Shown: positions 44,586-54,660, counted from the stretch's first letter. The stretch is DNA of 64,000 nucleotides from an uncultured Chloracidobacterium sp. (GCA_936914845.1 CAKZGE010000001.1:1-64000); one strand, 5' to 3'. Notes: generated by a model not told the origin, from the sequence alone. Numbers and translations: made by a program.

Positions 44586-46241
44586 ATGCCGAATCTTATC
44601 TTTAAGAACACGGAACGTGCAGAGGAAACCTTTCCGCTTACGCGTCTTCGCACTACGATCGGACGCTCTGCCCGCAGCGATGTGTGCATTCCGGATGCGT
44701 TCGCCTCGCGTCTGCACGCCGAAGTTCGGCTGGAAGGCGACCGCTATTGGCTGCGGGATCTCGGCTCGGCCAACGGCACCCGTTACAACGGTAATGTTGT
44801 CACCTCTGCGGTTCCGATGACCTCCGGCGGTGAGATACAGATCGGGGAAACGATCATCAAGTTTGACGATGAACGCGCTCGATCGGCTTCCGGAGCAACT
44901 TTGATCGCCGACGAAACAGACCCGTTAGACCCTTCGCAGACGATCTCTTTCACATACAAAGCAAATCCGACAACAGAATTTCTGGAAGGTCAGGTCTCTA
45001 CCCGAACAGATCTGCTGCAATTGATCAGCAAGGTCGGCGTTACGCTTTTGTCGGCCAAAAATCTGACGGAAACGCTCGAGCAGGTCGCTTCGCTGGTGTT
45101 TGAAGCTGTGCCGGCGGAACGCTGTATCATCATGCTCCGTGATGAGAACCAAGATGGTGGCATGGCGATAATGGTCGCCCGGATGAGGGGTCGTGAGGAG
45201 CCGATAGAAGAGGTCCGCATTAGTCGTACGGTGATGGACGAGGTGCTGCGAAATGGTAAATCGGTACTGACCGCAGACGCCCAGCACGATCCCCGTTTTG
45301 CCAGCCAAACCATTGCACTGTCAGGCATACGCTCGGTGTTGGCGGTGCCGCTTAGTGTGGATGAAAGAGATATTTTCGGTTTGATCTATGCGGATTCGCC
45401 AACCTATGAAGCGACGTTTACCGAGGAGCATTTGAACATTCTGACCACTTTGGCGTCGGTTGCATCCATTCGCGTAGAAAATGCCTCGCTGATGGAAGAA
45501 AGGTTAAAGCGCGAGCGGATGGAATATGAGCTTGAATTAGCAACGGAGATCCAGCAAAGGTTCCAACCGTCGTCACCACCCATCGTCGATGGCTATGAAT
45601 TTCAGGGCATTTCTTTTTCGTGTTATGAGATCGGCGGCGATTACTATGATTTCATACCGCGCGAAGATGGGAAAATGCTTGTCGCTCTTGGTGATGTTTC
45701 CGGCAAGGGCACGGCGGCCGCATTACTGATGTCAAGTGTTCACGCGGCTATTCATGCACAGATGTCGGCAAAAAGCACGTTAGGAACTGCGATCACCTCT
45801 GTCAACCAATATCTTGCCGAAAATACGCCGGCCAATCGCTTCGTGACCCTTTTTGCTGCCGAGCTCGACCCAAGCAATGGAAAGCTCAGATATATAAATG
45901 CGGGCCACAATCCGCCGCTTATCGGACGATCTGACGGCACTATCGAGCAGCTTTCATCCGGCGGATTTCCGCTCGGAATAATTCCGACGGCCGAATTTGA
46001 GATCGGCGAAACACATCTGGGTAAAGGCGACACGATCGTTGTCTATTCCGACGGTGTTTCAGAGGCTAATAATCTCAAGGGCGAAGAATTTGGCCTTGAT
46101 CGATTAACAGAGGTCGTCAAGAACAATCTTCGTTCATCCGCGGCCGGTATGCGTGATAAAGTGGAATCGGGCCTTTCGGCCTTTACCCAAACCGCTCCGG
46201 CGAATGATGACATCACGCTGGTTATTGTTAAGCGGGTCTAG
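44586..46241 (+). CDS. FHA-GAF-PP2C (SpoIIE-type) Ser/Thr phosphatase
   Basis: The 551-residue product has an FHA domain (residues 1-95; TTIGRSARSDVCI, SRLHAEV, DLGSANGTRYNG). A GAF domain (about 140-300) follows, then a short coiled segment (ELATEIQQRFQP) and a SpoIIE/PP2C phosphatase (about 330-550) with metal-binding GGDYYDF, LGDVSGKGTAAALL, NAGHNPPL and VVYSDGVSEANN. The architecture is like RsbU-type phosphatases but with an FHA front end. It would oppose the adjacent kinase. Its TAG shares the CTAG tetranucleotide with the stop of the convergent sigma gene. Confidence 0.92.
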   Translation: MPNLIFKNTERAEETFPLTRLRTTIGRSARSDVCIPDAFASRLHAEVRLEGDRYWLRDLGSANGTRYNGNVVTSAVPMTSGGEIQIGETIIKFDDERARSASGATLIADETDPLDPSQTISFTYKANPTTEFLEGQVSTRTDLLQLISKVGVTLLSAKNLTETLEQVASLVFEAVPAERCIIMLRDENQDGGMAIMVARMRGREEPIEEVRISRTVMDEVLRNGKSVLTADAQHDPRFASQTIALSGIRSVLAVPLSVDERDIFGLIYADSPTYEATFTEEHLNILTTLASVASIRVENASLMEERLKRERMEYELELATEIQQRFQPSSPPIVDGYEFQGISFSCYEIGGDYYDFIPREDGKMLVALGDVSGKGTAAALLMSSVHAAIHAQMSAKSTLGTAITSVNQYLAENTPANRFVTLFAAELDPSNGKLRYINAGHNPPLIGRSDGTIEQLSSGGFPLGIIPTAEFEIGETHLGKGDTIVVYSDGVSEANNLKGEEFGLDRLTEVVKNNLRSSAAGMRDKVESGLSAFTQTAPANDDITLVIVKRV

Positions 46242-46810
46242 GTTCGGTTCAATTCCTTGAAAAGCCAAGCCTTCGCCATTTTCCATTGACGGTTGATGGT
46301 CGGAACACTAACGCCAATTACTTCGGCGGTCTCTTCGATCGAAAGTCCTCCAAAATATCTCAGTTCGACGATCTTTGCTTTCTGCGGGTCGATCTTTGCC
46401 AATTCGGCCAACGTATCGTCTAAGGCGACCAATTCGGCCGATCGGCCATGTGAAACAACGAGGATCTCTTCTTCAAGCGGCAGTTTTTCTGCATCACCGC
46501 CACGCTTTTCGGCTAGGTGCTTGCGGGCATGATCAAGTAGAATGCGGCGCATAACTTGGGCCGCAATACCAAAAAAATGAGCTCGATTCTGCCAACGAAC
46601 TTGTCGCTGATCGATCAGTTTCATATAAGCTTCGTGGACCAAAGCGGTCGGCTGCAGCGTATGATCGGCCCTTTCTTTTCTGAGATAACTGCCGGCGAGT
46701 TTCTTTAATTCATCATAGAGGTGCGGCAAAAGTCGATCGACCACTTGTTCGTCTCCACCTGTCAGGTCGATCAGCATTTGCGTTATGTCATGCGAGTCAG
46801 ATTGGGTCAT
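46238..46810 (-). CDS. ECF RNA polymerase sigma factor (Sig-70_X6/ECF43-like)
   Basis: The 190-residue product has sigma region 2 (about 10-95) and region 4 (about 125-185; VELRYFGGLSIEETAEVIGVSVPTINRQW). The usual acidic DAED motif of region 2.2 is absent. Instead the segment reads HTLQPTALVHEAYMKL with Thr51 and Thr55. This is the type of ECF factor found next to Ser/Thr kinases in Planctomycetes and Acidobacteria. The gene converges on the FHA-GAF-PP2C phosphatase gene, with stops overlapping by four bases. An imperfect inverted repeat lies just upstream. Confidence 0.9.
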   Translation of the reverse strand: MTQSDSHDITQMLIDLTGGDEQVVDRLLPHLYDELKKLAGSYLRKERADHTLQPTALVHEAYMKLIDQRQVRWQNRAHFFGIAAQVMRRILLDHARKHLAEKRGGDAEKLPLEEEILVVSHGRSAELVALDDTLAELAKIDPQKAKIVELRYFGGLSIEETAEVIGVSVPTINRQWKMAKAWLFKELNRT

Positions 46811-46824
46811 AGGTTTTACTTTGC

Positions 46825-46857
46825 AAACGTATTTGTGAACGAAGCAAATATACGTTT
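46825..46857. promoter_or_regulatory. Inverted repeat upstream of the ECF sigma gene
   Basis: AAACGTATTTG at 46825 faces CAAATATACGTTT at 46845-46857, identical except for a two-base insertion. The element lies 15-47 bp upstream of the sigma ATG on the minus strand. It could be an operator or an mRNA leader stem. No known consensus was recognised. Confidence 0.4.
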
Positions 46858-46978
46858 CTGATTTTTTTACGTCAAGGCGAGCCTTATCGGTTTTGATACG
46901 ATATATGCAAACTATACGCGTAGTGTTGTGAAAGCCGGAATTGCCGGATGCAAAACATCTTGTTGGAGAGCGATCATA

Positions 46979-48394
46979 ATGCTAAGAACATCAATAAAAC
47001 TCGCAATATTAGCTATTTTAGCAACCGCCATACCGGCGCTGGCTGACGTAAAGATCAAGGCAAAACAATCTATCGGCGGCCAATCTTACGAAAATACGAC
47101 CTACATCAAGGGCAAAAGACAACGCCAGGAATCAATGAATGGAATGAGCATCTCGATCACGCAATGTGATATGCGTCGTGACATTCAATTGAATACGGCG
47201 ATGCGGACATACCTTATCAATCCCTTTGATACCGGCGAAACAGCTCCGGGGCCGGTCGCAACTAAGAATTCGGCTCCGGTAACGAGAGGCGGCAAGGTCA
47301 CCACAACCGTTACGATCAAAGATACCGGTGAACGCAAACAGATGTTCGGCTTTACGGCTCGTCATCTGATAATCACTATGGAAACCTTGCCCTCGGCGGA
47401 TGCTTGTCAAAAAGAGAGTATGAAAATGGTGACCGATGGCTGGTATATAGATTTTGAACCCCAATTTGATTGCTCGCAAAATCATTCGCCCTACCGGCAA
47501 TATGAGAGCAAACCATCGGGCTGTCAGGATAGATACGAAATGAAGACGGTCGGTACCGCAAAGCGCGGATATCCGCTGTACGAAAAAATGACTATGTTCG
47601 ATGCTTCGGGCAAAGAATCGATGAGCACGGTTACGGAGGTGGTTGAACTTAGCAGATCGCCGCTTGACGCAGGGTTGTTCGAGATCCCGGAGGGCTACAA
47701 AGAAGGAAGGGATCTTGCGTCGATGTATAACATTGCGGCAATGGCTGGAAAGGACGCAATGTCGGATGAGCCGAATTCAAGATCATCAAGCCTGAAAATG
47801 CCACCATCGACGGCTTCGGTGGGTGATCGCGGAATGATCGGCCCCAAGCGTCCGGGTACGATACGCATCGGCGTCCCGCAACAGGTGCGAACAGGTGCCG
47901 TCGGCGATGGCATCGCACCGACCGATTTAGCGAGCGCCGTTGCCGGAGCGCTGAAGGCAAGCCTACAAATGGAAACGGTCGAGGTGGTGTTTTTGACAGC
48001 AAACGACCCAACGGCGATCACGAAAGAGGCCGTGGCAAAGGAGTGCGATTTTGTGGTTGACGCAACGATCTCGCATAAAAAAGGCGGCGGTGGTTTTGGG
48101 ATGTTCAATAAGGTGCTGGCTCCGGCAATAAATGCGACCGGGATCAACACCGGAAGCACCGCTGGAAATATCGCCGCATCTGTTGCAGCAAATACCGTCG
48201 TCACCGCCGGCCAGGTAGCGGAGAAGGTAAAGGCCAAAGACGAACTAACGCTCGATCTGAAAATGAGCAGGATCGGTGCGTCTCCGGTCTTGGTCAAAGT
48301 GTTTAAGGCAAAAGCAAAGTCCGATGGCGAAGATGTTATTACGAACGTTGCATCCCAAGCGGCGCAGGCGATCATCGCTGTTGCCAAGCAGTAG
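46979..48394 (+). CDS. Secreted protein of unknown function (two-part)
   Basis: The ATG at 46979 follows GGAGAG and begins a signal peptide (LRTSIKLAILAILATAIPALA); a longer frame from 46928 lacks one. The 471-residue product has an N-terminal half resembling DUF4412-like periplasmic proteins (KAKQSIGGQSYENTTYIKGK, then MCDMRRD-like and Cys-containing segments). The C-terminal half (about 290-470) has alternating hydrophobic strands (VRTGAVGDGIAPTDLA...ECDFVVDATISHKKGGGG). No enzyme motif is evident. A terminator follows. Confidence 0.75.
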   Translation: MLRTSIKLAILAILATAIPALADVKIKAKQSIGGQSYENTTYIKGKRQRQESMNGMSISITQCDMRRDIQLNTAMRTYLINPFDTGETAPGPVATKNSAPVTRGGKVTTTVTIKDTGERKQMFGFTARHLIITMETLPSADACQKESMKMVTDGWYIDFEPQFDCSQNHSPYRQYESKPSGCQDRYEMKTVGTAKRGYPLYEKMTMFDASGKESMSTVTEVVELSRSPLDAGLFEIPEGYKEGRDLASMYNIAAMAGKDAMSDEPNSRSSSLKMPPSTASVGDRGMIGPKRPGTIRIGVPQQVRTGAVGDGIAPTDLASAVAGALKASLQMETVEVVFLTANDPTAITKEAVAKECDFVVDATISHKKGGGGFGMFNKVLAPAINATGINTGSTAGNIAASVAANTVVTAGQVAEKVKAKDELTLDLKMSRIGASPVLVKVFKAKAKSDGEDVITNVASQAAQAIIAVAKQ

Positions 48395-48417
48395 TTCTCA
48401 GCAAAATAGATCATTTG

Positions 48418-48443
48418 AAAGGCTGCCTCGATGGCGGCCTTTT
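48418..48443 (+). terminator. Intrinsic terminator
   Basis: AAAGGCTGCC pairs with GGCGGCCTTT (ten pairs including one G-U) around a four- to six-base loop, and the 3' arm ends in TTTT. It lies 24 bp after the stop of the two-part secreted protein gene. Confidence 0.88.
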
Positions 48444-48498
48444 GATATTTTATGGTCATTGAATTCGCGTTAGCTGTTGTAAAGGAAGGAGATCAGCA

Positions 48499-50775
48499 AT
48501 GCAAATTCGGTGTTCGATAACAGCTTTTATACTAACGGCGGTCATTACGACCTTTGTCGGTGTTCCGGCGACAGTTGCCCAACGGAGTGGTAAAACAATG
48601 TCTGGTTCCAAGCGGGCGGGCAACTGCAGCGGAGCATGGACCGGCAGTATCACCTACCGCCGCACTCAGGCCGATTCACACCACAAGGTGGTCGAACGAG
48701 TGTCCGGCAGAGGAACCGACACGACCGATTGGAATATGAAGTACGAATATTCCGCACGAGTGATGGTCAAAGAATCTGCCGTATCACGCGGCCAGAGCGA
48801 AGGTATTGCTAAGATCCGGCATTCAATGAGCTCAAAAGAAACGGTCGAAGCTGTCGAAAAGAATTCGTGCGATCGCGGAAAGACTTGGCGCGATATGCGC
48901 GGAAATACAACTTCCGAAACCCAAACGAACGGTAGCGCCGCCGTTGATGCCAATGTTTCGATCGGGGTGAACACGGACGGCACCTATACCGTCAGCGTTG
49001 CTCTGCCGCGGATAAAAGGGACCTCGAGCGGTTCGCAAAATTCTAAATATTCCGGCCAGTGTACGCCGAAAGAAGGAAAAGATCTGACAATGCCGGCTTC
49101 CGAAACAAGTATCGATGGCAATTCGTTGAGCTCCGATGGTTCCGACCGCATTGATGCGAAAGATCCCAATCGACTTTCCGGCAGCTTCACCCGTTCCTGG
49201 CAGGGTGTGACCGAAACGCTTAGCTGGAATCTGCAAAAGTGCGGAGCTCCGCTGCGGATCGCAGACATCAAATTTCAGGATATGAAATTTCCCAAATGGG
49301 GTGAATGGCAAGAAATATCCGAACAGAAAGGAACGGTCGATGGGAATCTGGTACGAATCAAGGCGACCGTGGTGAATCTTTCCGGCGAGGAGAAATACGC
49401 GAATGTAAAGCTAAAAGAGACCTTCAAGGGCGATAAATGGGACGGGGCCCGGCCGGACGGGTTGCTGCCGGGCGGTGAAGTTTCGGTGCGTTTGGAACCG
49501 GGAGAAGAGCGCGAGGTCGAGCTTGTCTGGGATTCTTCCGGCTATTCGTGGTTTGATGACGGAAGGCCACGCCTTCTGCAGAGGATCAAGGCCGAGCTTG
49601 AAGAGAATGGCAGCAAGACGGATGAGATGATCAAAAATCTCAAAGTGGCTCCCAAACCGCTCGTACTGGTTCATGGCCTCTGGAGCAACTGGAAAGCCTG
49701 GGAAACGTGGCAGAACATTCTGACGACGACGCACAGCTATGATTGGAAAGCCTTTGCGGTCGGCGAAAAGGCGGACAAGGGCGTAATGAACACAGGCGGA
49801 GAGTTTCTTTCGACCGAACGGACGAATTCGGTCTTTGAAAATTCTCAGCAGCTGGGCAGATATATCAGGTATGCCCAGGAAGACCGCAATGCGTGGCATG
49901 TGGACGTCGTAGCACATTCAATGGGCGGATTGATCACCCGCCACTATATACACCAATTCATGCCGCCGGCATACCAGGACGGTAAGCCGCAGATATCGCA
50001 TCTGGTGATGCTCGGCACTCCGAATATGGGCAGTCCGTGCGCGGACGTAATGGACCTTGCATTTGGCGTCGTCGGTAAAAATGTCGAAGCGATACGTGAA
50101 CTGCGGCGAGATGTGGCGGCGGATTTCAACCGGGTCAATGTCGATCGAAAAGGCGTGCGGTTCTCAGTGTTAGCGGGTGACCCTCTGCCCGTAATGTGCA
50201 AAACGGCGGCACCGAATGACGGTGTTGTTACTACGGCATCTGCATACTGGAATGTCAGCGATAAAGGGCGAACAAGCAGCGTGCACACCGATCTGACCGG
50301 AACCGGCGACTTTTCCAATTTTGTTAGACCGAGATTAGCCATTGGGCCAAAAGGTGTTCATACACCCGATGTACAGGTTCCTCAGTTGCCGGTCTTTAAA
50401 GGTCACAACGGAGAATTTAGACAGACCGAGATGTTTGGCGGGGGGCCGAACACCCCGGACGAGCAAGACCAGGTTTTCGCAAAGGCGGTCACGCTCGCAC
50501 CAGGCGAAACCTTAATGGTCGATGTACCGGTGACGGTAGGCCCGGATCTTGGCATCACCTTTATGGCGGCGGCGGGTGTTTCGGTAGAACTCTTGGATGC
50601 AGCGGGTGTATCGGCCGGAAAGAACGAAGCAAATGTTGCGGCGGCGAACGGAATATTTCGCGGGATCTATGTGCCGCGACCGACAAATGCCGGCGTCTGG
50701 AAGCTTAAAATGACGAATCATGGAAAGCGGATTGCGGAGGTCGTAGCAACGAGATGGAATAGGGCGGTTCCTTGA
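48499..50775 (+). CDS. Secreted alpha/beta-hydrolase (PGAP1/lipase-like) with long N-terminal domain
   Basis: The ATG at 48499 follows GGAAGGAG and starts a signal peptide (residues 1-28). The 758-residue product has an unrecognised N-terminal domain (about 35-265), an Ig-like or CARDB-like segment (about 265-380; VRIKATVVNLSGEEKYANVKL) and an alpha/beta-hydrolase domain (about 385-600). The hydrolase domain has the oxyanion motif LVLVHGLWSNWKAW and nucleophile Ser474 in VVAHSMGGLITRHY, followed by LVMLGTPNMGSP. A C-terminal beta domain resembling a pre-peptidase domain (about 660-757) ends it. The hydrolase core resembles PGAP1-type lipases/esterases. The substrate is unknown. Confidence 0.85.
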   Translation: MQIRCSITAFILTAVITTFVGVPATVAQRSGKTMSGSKRAGNCSGAWTGSITYRRTQADSHHKVVERVSGRGTDTTDWNMKYEYSARVMVKESAVSRGQSEGIAKIRHSMSSKETVEAVEKNSCDRGKTWRDMRGNTTSETQTNGSAAVDANVSIGVNTDGTYTVSVALPRIKGTSSGSQNSKYSGQCTPKEGKDLTMPASETSIDGNSLSSDGSDRIDAKDPNRLSGSFTRSWQGVTETLSWNLQKCGAPLRIADIKFQDMKFPKWGEWQEISEQKGTVDGNLVRIKATVVNLSGEEKYANVKLKETFKGDKWDGARPDGLLPGGEVSVRLEPGEEREVELVWDSSGYSWFDDGRPRLLQRIKAELEENGSKTDEMIKNLKVAPKPLVLVHGLWSNWKAWETWQNILTTTHSYDWKAFAVGEKADKGVMNTGGEFLSTERTNSVFENSQQLGRYIRYAQEDRNAWHVDVVAHSMGGLITRHYIHQFMPPAYQDGKPQISHLVMLGTPNMGSPCADVMDLAFGVVGKNVEAIRELRRDVAADFNRVNVDRKGVRFSVLAGDPLPVMCKTAAPNDGVVTTASAYWNVSDKGRTSSVHTDLTGTGDFSNFVRPRLAIGPKGVHTPDVQVPQLPVFKGHNGEFRQTEMFGGGPNTPDEQDQVFAKAVTLAPGETLMVDVPVTVGPDLGITFMAAAGVSVELLDAAGVSAGKNEANVAAANGIFRGIYVPRPTNAGVWKLKMTNHGKRIAEVVATRWNRAVP

Positions 50776-50784
50776 GGGAGCATT

Positions 50785-50813
50785 AAAGCGGCCTTAACTG
50801 CCGCCTTTATCTA
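50785..50813. terminator. Terminator-like hairpin between convergent genes
   Basis: AAAGCGGC pairs with GCCGCCTTT with one bulged C, between the hydrolase gene (ending 50775) and the kinase gene (stop 50794-50796). The last codons of the kinase lie within the hairpin. A short A/T flank exists on both sides, so it may work in either direction. Confidence 0.55.
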
Positions 50814-53800
50814 AATACCTTTTGAGGATCGGATTTCCGGTGCGGCGGAGAAGTTCGAAAAACCGCGGGTCGCTGCGAATACTTTTTAGCTTCGGTTCCG
50901 TTCCCAGCCAAAGCATCCACGAGCTCTTTTCTTCCTGAGCGGCCGAGAGGTGTTCAAACGCTCTTTCGACCGCTCCGATAGCTATATTTGAGAGTGCAAG
51001 GAACCAATTCGGGACGTACATTTTTTCGGCAATATTATAAAAGTTGCGGACGATCTGTTCCGCTTCTTCAAGGTTCCCCTCAGCCGCCGCGATAAAACAA
51101 CGCATAAAGGAAGGAGCCGGGGCTCCTTGCGCCAAAAGCGAGGTCCGATCTGCAAATTGGCGGGCTGCAGCCAAGTCGCCGAGTTCAAAATAGATGTTCG
51201 AAAGCTGAAAGTTCACTTGGACGGAATCCGGCTCAAGCGACAGGACCTCTTGCGAATATCGAAGTGCGTCTTCGGGGCGGCCGGCGTGGTAGTATCGCCA
51301 AGCCGAAAAGAGAAGGGGCCTCGTCGAAAGAGGCTCGAGTTCGCCGGCGGTGTGCATTTCGGCCAAGCCCCGTTCAAAATCACCTGTCGAAGTGAAATAG
51401 GCACTTAGCCATTCGTGAACCAAAGGGAAGTTTCGGTTAAGTGAAACGGCGTGCTCCAGCGATGCCAAAGCGGCATCCCATTGCTGGTCAATGTGCAGAA
51501 ACAGCCCGAGCGAAGCGTGTGTTTCGGGAATGTCCGGGGCAAGAGCGACAGCTTTGCGTGCGGCAATACCCGCCTGTTCCATCGCTTCCCTTGGCGGAAT
51601 AAGGCCGAAAATACTCGCCCAACAATAAAAATCGGTGATCCCGGAATAGGGAAGAGCGTAATTAGGGTCGAGCCGCGAAGCACGTGTAAACGATTCCAAA
51701 GCTTTGGAATAGGATGCCGGCGTCAATTGGTTCCAGAAATATCTGCCGTGCAGATAGGCTTCATAGGCGTCCGGATCATCGGTCCCGCGGCGTGCGAACT
51801 GTTCGCGATCCTCGCCGGAAAGCTTTGGCAGCAGCGAAGCGATCACTTGGGAAGAGATGTTGTCTTCGAGTTCCAGAACATCGACCTTGGTTTCGTCGAA
51901 GCTTTGCGACCAAATGGCGGCGTGGCCGTGAACGTCCAAAAGTTGAACCGTGACGCGAACGGTAGGGCCGAAATAGCGAATATTGCCGTCGATCAGATAA
52001 TCGACCTTCAGATCGCTTCCGATGTCGAAAAGATCATCCTTTCTTTCGCGGTAAGCGAGCACGGAACTTGTTGGCCGGACGATGAAACGGCGAACATTTG
52101 AAAGCCGCATCGTCAAAGCGTCTGCCAGACCAAAGGCTAAATAATCTTCCCCGGCCGGAGAACCGATCAAATTGAATGGCATAACGGCGATCTTTCGTTG
52201 CTTTTCCCCCGTATTTTCGCCGGTCGAGGCCTCTTTTCGGTCGGCGAGCGGACTGCGGATGAGGCGAAGAAGGCGATCATATCGAGGATCGGACCGGATC
52301 GGATCCAGTTTCGGATCGCATGATATCCAGATCAGCCATTCGTTCTTTTCATCCACGGCCTTTTCAAACCATTCGAAAGCCGTATCCAGGTCGCCGGATG
52401 CAACAAAACACATCGCGATGAAATAAGGCTTCATGTAGCCGCTGTGCCGTGTTTCCAGAAGCTTCTCCGTTATTTTAGCAACGGCTTCGATATTACCCTG
52501 CCCTCGGCGGGCATGAGCCAGCATATATCGAGGAAGGCCAGATAGCGGCCAGATCTCCGCCGATCTGCGTAAATATTCCACCGCTTCGTCGAGATTGCCC
52601 AGTTCGATCAAAATATTTCCGAGATGCAGGCACGCTTGCGGCGAATCAGAACGCATTTCAACGGCCTGTCTTGCTTTTGCGGCGGCCGCGGTGAAATCGC
52701 GGGCATGATAAAGCATCCAAGCCGTCATCAGGATCGAACGCTGTGAGACCGGATCTAAGGCCTCGGCGAGCTTGATCTCTCGGATCGCCTCGTCCGTACG
52801 GCCTTGAGCCATCAGAAAATTTGAATAGCATTCGTGTGCAAACCCGTAATTGGGATTCAATTCCAATGCTCTGGTGATCAGAAATTCGCAGCCGTCCCAA
52901 TCCCAGTCGCCAAAAAAGGTGCTGAAGGCAAGAAGGGCATAAGCCTCACCAAAACTGTCATCGATCTCGATCGCCTTTTTAACGGCGGCCTGGGCCTCGG
53001 GAAAGCCGATGGACGAAGGCATCACGCCGAAGATCGCAGACCAGATATAATATTCTCCGATACCGATGTACGGCAATGCGTAGAAAGGATCAAGACGGAT
53101 AGCTTCGCGATAGTGCTCGACGGCCCGCTGAAGGTCCGCATCGGTGAATTTGCTCCAATGGAACCGGGCACGCATATAGGCCGCGAGTGCTTCGGGATCG
53201 GATGTGCCGCGTTTTTCAAGACGTTCTTTTTCTTCGGCGGTCAAGTGCGAGATCAGCTCGTCCGCTACCTGTGCCGATATAGAATCTTCGAGCTCTAGTA
53301 CATTTCGGATGTTCTCGTCGAACGTCTTTGCCCATCGGGTGCTGCCCTCGTTCACGTCAAGAAGCTGAGCGGAGATCCGGATCCTCTCACCGAAGCGTCG
53401 GACCGTGCCGTCGAGAACATATTGGACATCAAGTTTGCGAGCCGCTTGGATCGGATCGACGTCCGAGAACGGAATTACCGAGCTGGTCGGGCGGATGGTC
53501 AACCGGGCAACACCGCTGAGACGCGAAATTAGCGAATCGGCGAGTCCGATCCCAAGAAAAAGCTCGCCGCTTTCGTCTTCATCGACACTGCTGTCGAGAT
53601 ATTTGAAAGGAAGGATCGCCAAGGATGCCGCTGCGGCCGGCGTCGGAAGGTCCAGATTCCGCATCGAATAATGCGAAATAAAAGTTTCGGCCGTTACGTC
53701 ACGATCTTCAAGAAGACTGCTTAGGTCGCGGATGAGAACTTCGACCGACGGATAGCGACGCGAAGGGTCTTTTTGAAGACACTTCATAATAATGTTATCG

Positions 53801-54660
53801 ACGGGGCCGATAAGTTCGCGGCGAAGAGCTTCGGCGCTCGTGCTTCGTGCCGCCGCTATTCCTTCGAGATTTGAGGAAGCATCGAAAAGCAGTTCGCTAT
53901 GCTCGAGCGATTCGCTGGGCCGAAGAGGTTCATTTTCGATAACGACAGCGGCGGAGCGCTCGGGAAATGAACGGTCCAGGCGATAGGGCCGGTGGCCGGA
54001 CAAGAGTTCGTACAAGATGACACCGATGCTGTAAATATCGCCGGCCGGTCCGGAAATGCCCGCCGAAATTTGCTCCGGCGAGGCATATTCCGCGGTCATA
54101 ACTCTCAGATGCGGGGCGGTTGCTTCGGTATCGGCACCATCGCCCTCCAATAATTTTGCGATCCCGAAATCGAGAAGTTTGGGCTTGTGCTCCGGCGTAA
54201 CTGTAATGTTCGAAGGTTTTATATCGCGGTGCACCACGTTAATGGCGTGGGCGGAGCGGACCGCGTTGCAGATCTGAAGCATCAGCTCGATCCTTTGAGA
54301 AACCGTCATCCGATGTATATCGCAGTGGGCATATAGCGTATCGCCGCTGATATATTCCATGACGAAATAGGGCAAACCGCCTTCGGTCGAACCGCCGCCG
54401 TAAAAATAAGCGATATTCGGATGATTGAGCGAAGCAGAGATCTGACGTTCACGGCGAAACCGGCGAAGTATCGCGTCGGTGTCCATGCCGCGTTTGATCA
54501 GCTTGATAGCTACGACCTGATCGAATTCACCGTCCGCGCGTTCCGCCCGATAGACGACACCCATTCCGCCGCTGCCGAGTTCTTCGACAAGGCGGTAAAC
54601 GCCAACCCGCCGCCCGATCATCGGGTTGGCTGCGGGATCATTGCTGTCGTTCGTGTCCAT
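50794..54660 (-). CDS. Giant soluble Ser/Thr kinase with duplicated TolB-like/TPR modules
   Basis: The 1288-residue protein starts with a Hanks-type kinase (about 18-300): LGSGGMGVVYRAE, Lys53 in VAIKLIKRG, and Asp146 in VVHRDIKPSN. Two copies of one module follow: a TolB/FlgO-like alpha/beta domain (about 347-475 and 822-950; LAILPFKY and IAVMPFNLIG, both continuing to IRPTSSV/VRPTSSV) and a TPR array (about 490-790 and 960-1280). No transmembrane helix is evident, unlike the related kinase at 55436. It is divergent from the ECF sigma gene at 54767, with about 106 bp between starts. A regulatory pair is inferred. Confidence 0.92.
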   Translation of the reverse strand: MDTNDSNDPAANPMIGRRVGVYRLVEELGSGGMGVVYRAERADGEFDQVVAIKLIKRGMDTDAILRRFRRERQISASLNHPNIAYFYGGGSTEGGLPYFVMEYISGDTLYAHCDIHRMTVSQRIELMLQICNAVRSAHAINVVHRDIKPSNITVTPEHKPKLLDFGIAKLLEGDGADTEATAPHLRVMTAEYASPEQISAGISGPAGDIYSIGVILYELLSGHRPYRLDRSFPERSAAVVIENEPLRPSESLEHSELLFDASSNLEGIAAARSTSAEALRRELIGPVDNIIMKCLQKDPSRRYPSVEVLIRDLSSLLEDRDVTAETFISHYSMRNLDLPTPAAAASLAILPFKYLDSSVDEDESGELFLGIGLADSLISRLSGVARLTIRPTSSVIPFSDVDPIQAARKLDVQYVLDGTVRRFGERIRISAQLLDVNEGSTRWAKTFDENIRNVLELEDSISAQVADELISHLTAEEKERLEKRGTSDPEALAAYMRARFHWSKFTDADLQRAVEHYREAIRLDPFYALPYIGIGEYYIWSAIFGVMPSSIGFPEAQAAVKKAIEIDDSFGEAYALLAFSTFFGDWDWDGCEFLITRALELNPNYGFAHECYSNFLMAQGRTDEAIREIKLAEALDPVSQRSILMTAWMLYHARDFTAAAAKARQAVEMRSDSPQACLHLGNILIELGNLDEAVEYLRRSAEIWPLSGLPRYMLAHARRGQGNIEAVAKITEKLLETRHSGYMKPYFIAMCFVASGDLDTAFEWFEKAVDEKNEWLIWISCDPKLDPIRSDPRYDRLLRLIRSPLADRKEASTGENTGEKQRKIAVMPFNLIGSPAGEDYLAFGLADALTMRLSNVRRFIVRPTSSVLAYRERKDDLFDIGSDLKVDYLIDGNIRYFGPTVRVTVQLLDVHGHAAIWSQSFDETKVDVLELEDNISSQVIASLLPKLSGEDREQFARRGTDDPDAYEAYLHGRYFWNQLTPASYSKALESFTRASRLDPNYALPYSGITDFYCWASIFGLIPPREAMEQAGIAARKAVALAPDIPETHASLGLFLHIDQQWDAALASLEHAVSLNRNFPLVHEWLSAYFTSTGDFERGLAEMHTAGELEPLSTRPLLFSAWRYYHAGRPEDALRYSQEVLSLEPDSVQVNFQLSNIYFELGDLAAARQFADRTSLLAQGAPAPSFMRCFIAAAEGNLEEAEQIVRNFYNIAEKMYVPNWFLALSNIAIGAVERAFEHLSAAQEEKSSWMLWLGTEPKLKSIRSDPRFFELLRRTGNPILKRYLDKGGS

